Shown: positions 4,774-5,028 of the stretch, piece after piece | How the letters are laid out: every line of letters starts with the position of its first letter | Numbering within the stretch: the stretch's first letter is position 1 | NCBI GenBank assembly: GCA_910587895.1 | Contig: CAJUOE010000217.1 | Location: 1-5,028 of the forward strand | Reading direction: 5' to 3' | DNA: 5,028 nt | Origin: an uncultured Lachnospiraceae bacterium | Lineage (GTDB): Bacteria > Bacillota > Clostridia > Lachnospirales > Lachnospiraceae | Position numbers and translations under genes: made by a program | The notes under the pieces: model-generated | What the model saw: only the letters and a program-made list of their open reading frames with translations | Told to the model about the DNA's origin: nothing | Database searches by the model: none

Positions 4774-5028
4774 ATGAATCAAATGATGAAGAACAAAATC
4801 AAGCAGACAATCCTCATTTTTGCAGTTGCCATAGCTGTCTTGGCAGATCCGACAACGGCAATGGCACATGGGCACGGACACGGAGGAGGTCACCACAACA
4901 CCACACAGAACACCAATTGCAATACTACACAGACGACGAATTCCCCCTGTACGAAAGCAGGCTGCAATCACACAGGAGAACATCAGCACGGCAGGAAGAA
5001 TTATAATGGACATTCCGGTTCCTGTGTA
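4774..5028 (+). CDS. Exported His/Cys-rich protein, possibly metal-binding, C-terminus outside window
   Basis: The frame is open to the last base and gives 85 residues. A signal peptide is clear: MNQMMKNKIK, then a hydrophobic core (TILIFAVAIAVLA), then a cleavage site after PTTAMA (Ala31). The mature part begins HGHGHGGGHH, then a Thr/Asn/Gln-rich linker (about 42-57), then a motif with CTKAGCNHTGEHQHG (59-73), NYNGHSGSC and further Cys/His (C49, C59, C64, H66, H70, H72, H80, C84). Such spacing suggests binding of a transition metal (Zn, Cu or Ni) outside the cytoplasm. Similar small exported proteins with CxxxGCxxxGxHxH motifs occur in Clostridia, but I know of no established function. ATGs at 4747, 4756, 4765, 4774, 4783 and 4786 share the frame. 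4774 is preferred because GGAGG (4758-4762) is 11 nt upstream, whereas it is only 2 nt from 4765. It has its own promoter. Confidence 0.78.
   Translation, partial: MNQMMKNKIKQTILIFAVAIAVLADPTTAMAHGHGHGGGHHNTTQNTNCNTTQTTNSPCTKAGCNHTGEHQHGRKNYNGHSGSCV

Noticed and set aside
4701..5013. Two open frames, one on each strand, over the His-rich exported protein gene
   Set aside because: The + frame starts inside the -35 of the promoter and the - frame is antisense. The third frame, with signal peptide and GGAGG, is the convincing one.
1..5028. CRISPR array, tRNA, rRNA, insertion sequence or integrase
   Set aside because: I found no regularly spaced repeats, no cloverleaf or rRNA stretches, and no transposase- or integrase-like frames on either strand.

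Overview
The window looks like chromosomal DNA of a low-to-middle G+C Firmicute, most likely class Clostridia (Lachnospiraceae-like). Reasons: strong GGAGG-type ribosome binding sites throughout, a SigV/RsiV-type ECF sigma and anti-sigma pair, a Firmicute-style MntA/HepT module, and a His/Cys-rich exported protein of a kind common in these bacteria. The organism assignment is inference from gene content and signals.

Layout. (a) 1-249 (+): the C-terminal end of a Na+/Ca2+ exchanger-like membrane protein, converging on (b) 289-2144 (-): a two-gene MarR regulator/MATE efflux unit. This unit has a perfect-consensus promoter (TTGACA-17 bp-TATAAT). One 14-bp dyad fills most of the -35/-10 spacer and a related 16-bp dyad lies over the expected transcription start, so it reads as a self-repressed, ligand-inducible efflux operon. 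(c) 2200-3750 (+): a divergent ECF sigma factor/anti-sigma operon (sigV-rsiV). It has an ECF-type promoter (TGAAAC-17-CGTC), an 11-nt gene overlap, and a strong intrinsic terminator. RsiV-type proteins are membrane anti-sigma factors that sense lysozyme, so this is probably a cell-envelope defence switch. (d) 3751-4122: an AT-rich intergenic stretch with a -35/-10 pair, a dyad and a bidirectional terminator hairpin, which together look like a small-RNA gene. (e) 4123-4618 (+): an intact MNT-family nucleotidyltransferase antitoxin (mntA) followed by the wreck of its HEPN toxin partner (hepT), which has an internal deletion and a frameshift but keeps the RX4HXY catalytic motif. (f) 4701-5028 (+): a promoter and the first 85 codons of a secreted His/Cys-rich protein, running off the end of the window.

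No wholly new system is demonstrated. The points most worth a second look are the small-RNA-like locus beside the decayed type VII toxin-antitoxin pair, which may be the remains of two toxin-antitoxin modules, the operator-in-spacer promoter of the efflux operon, and the SigV/RsiV switch. All similarity statements come from reading the sequence and from memory of the families. No database search was run.
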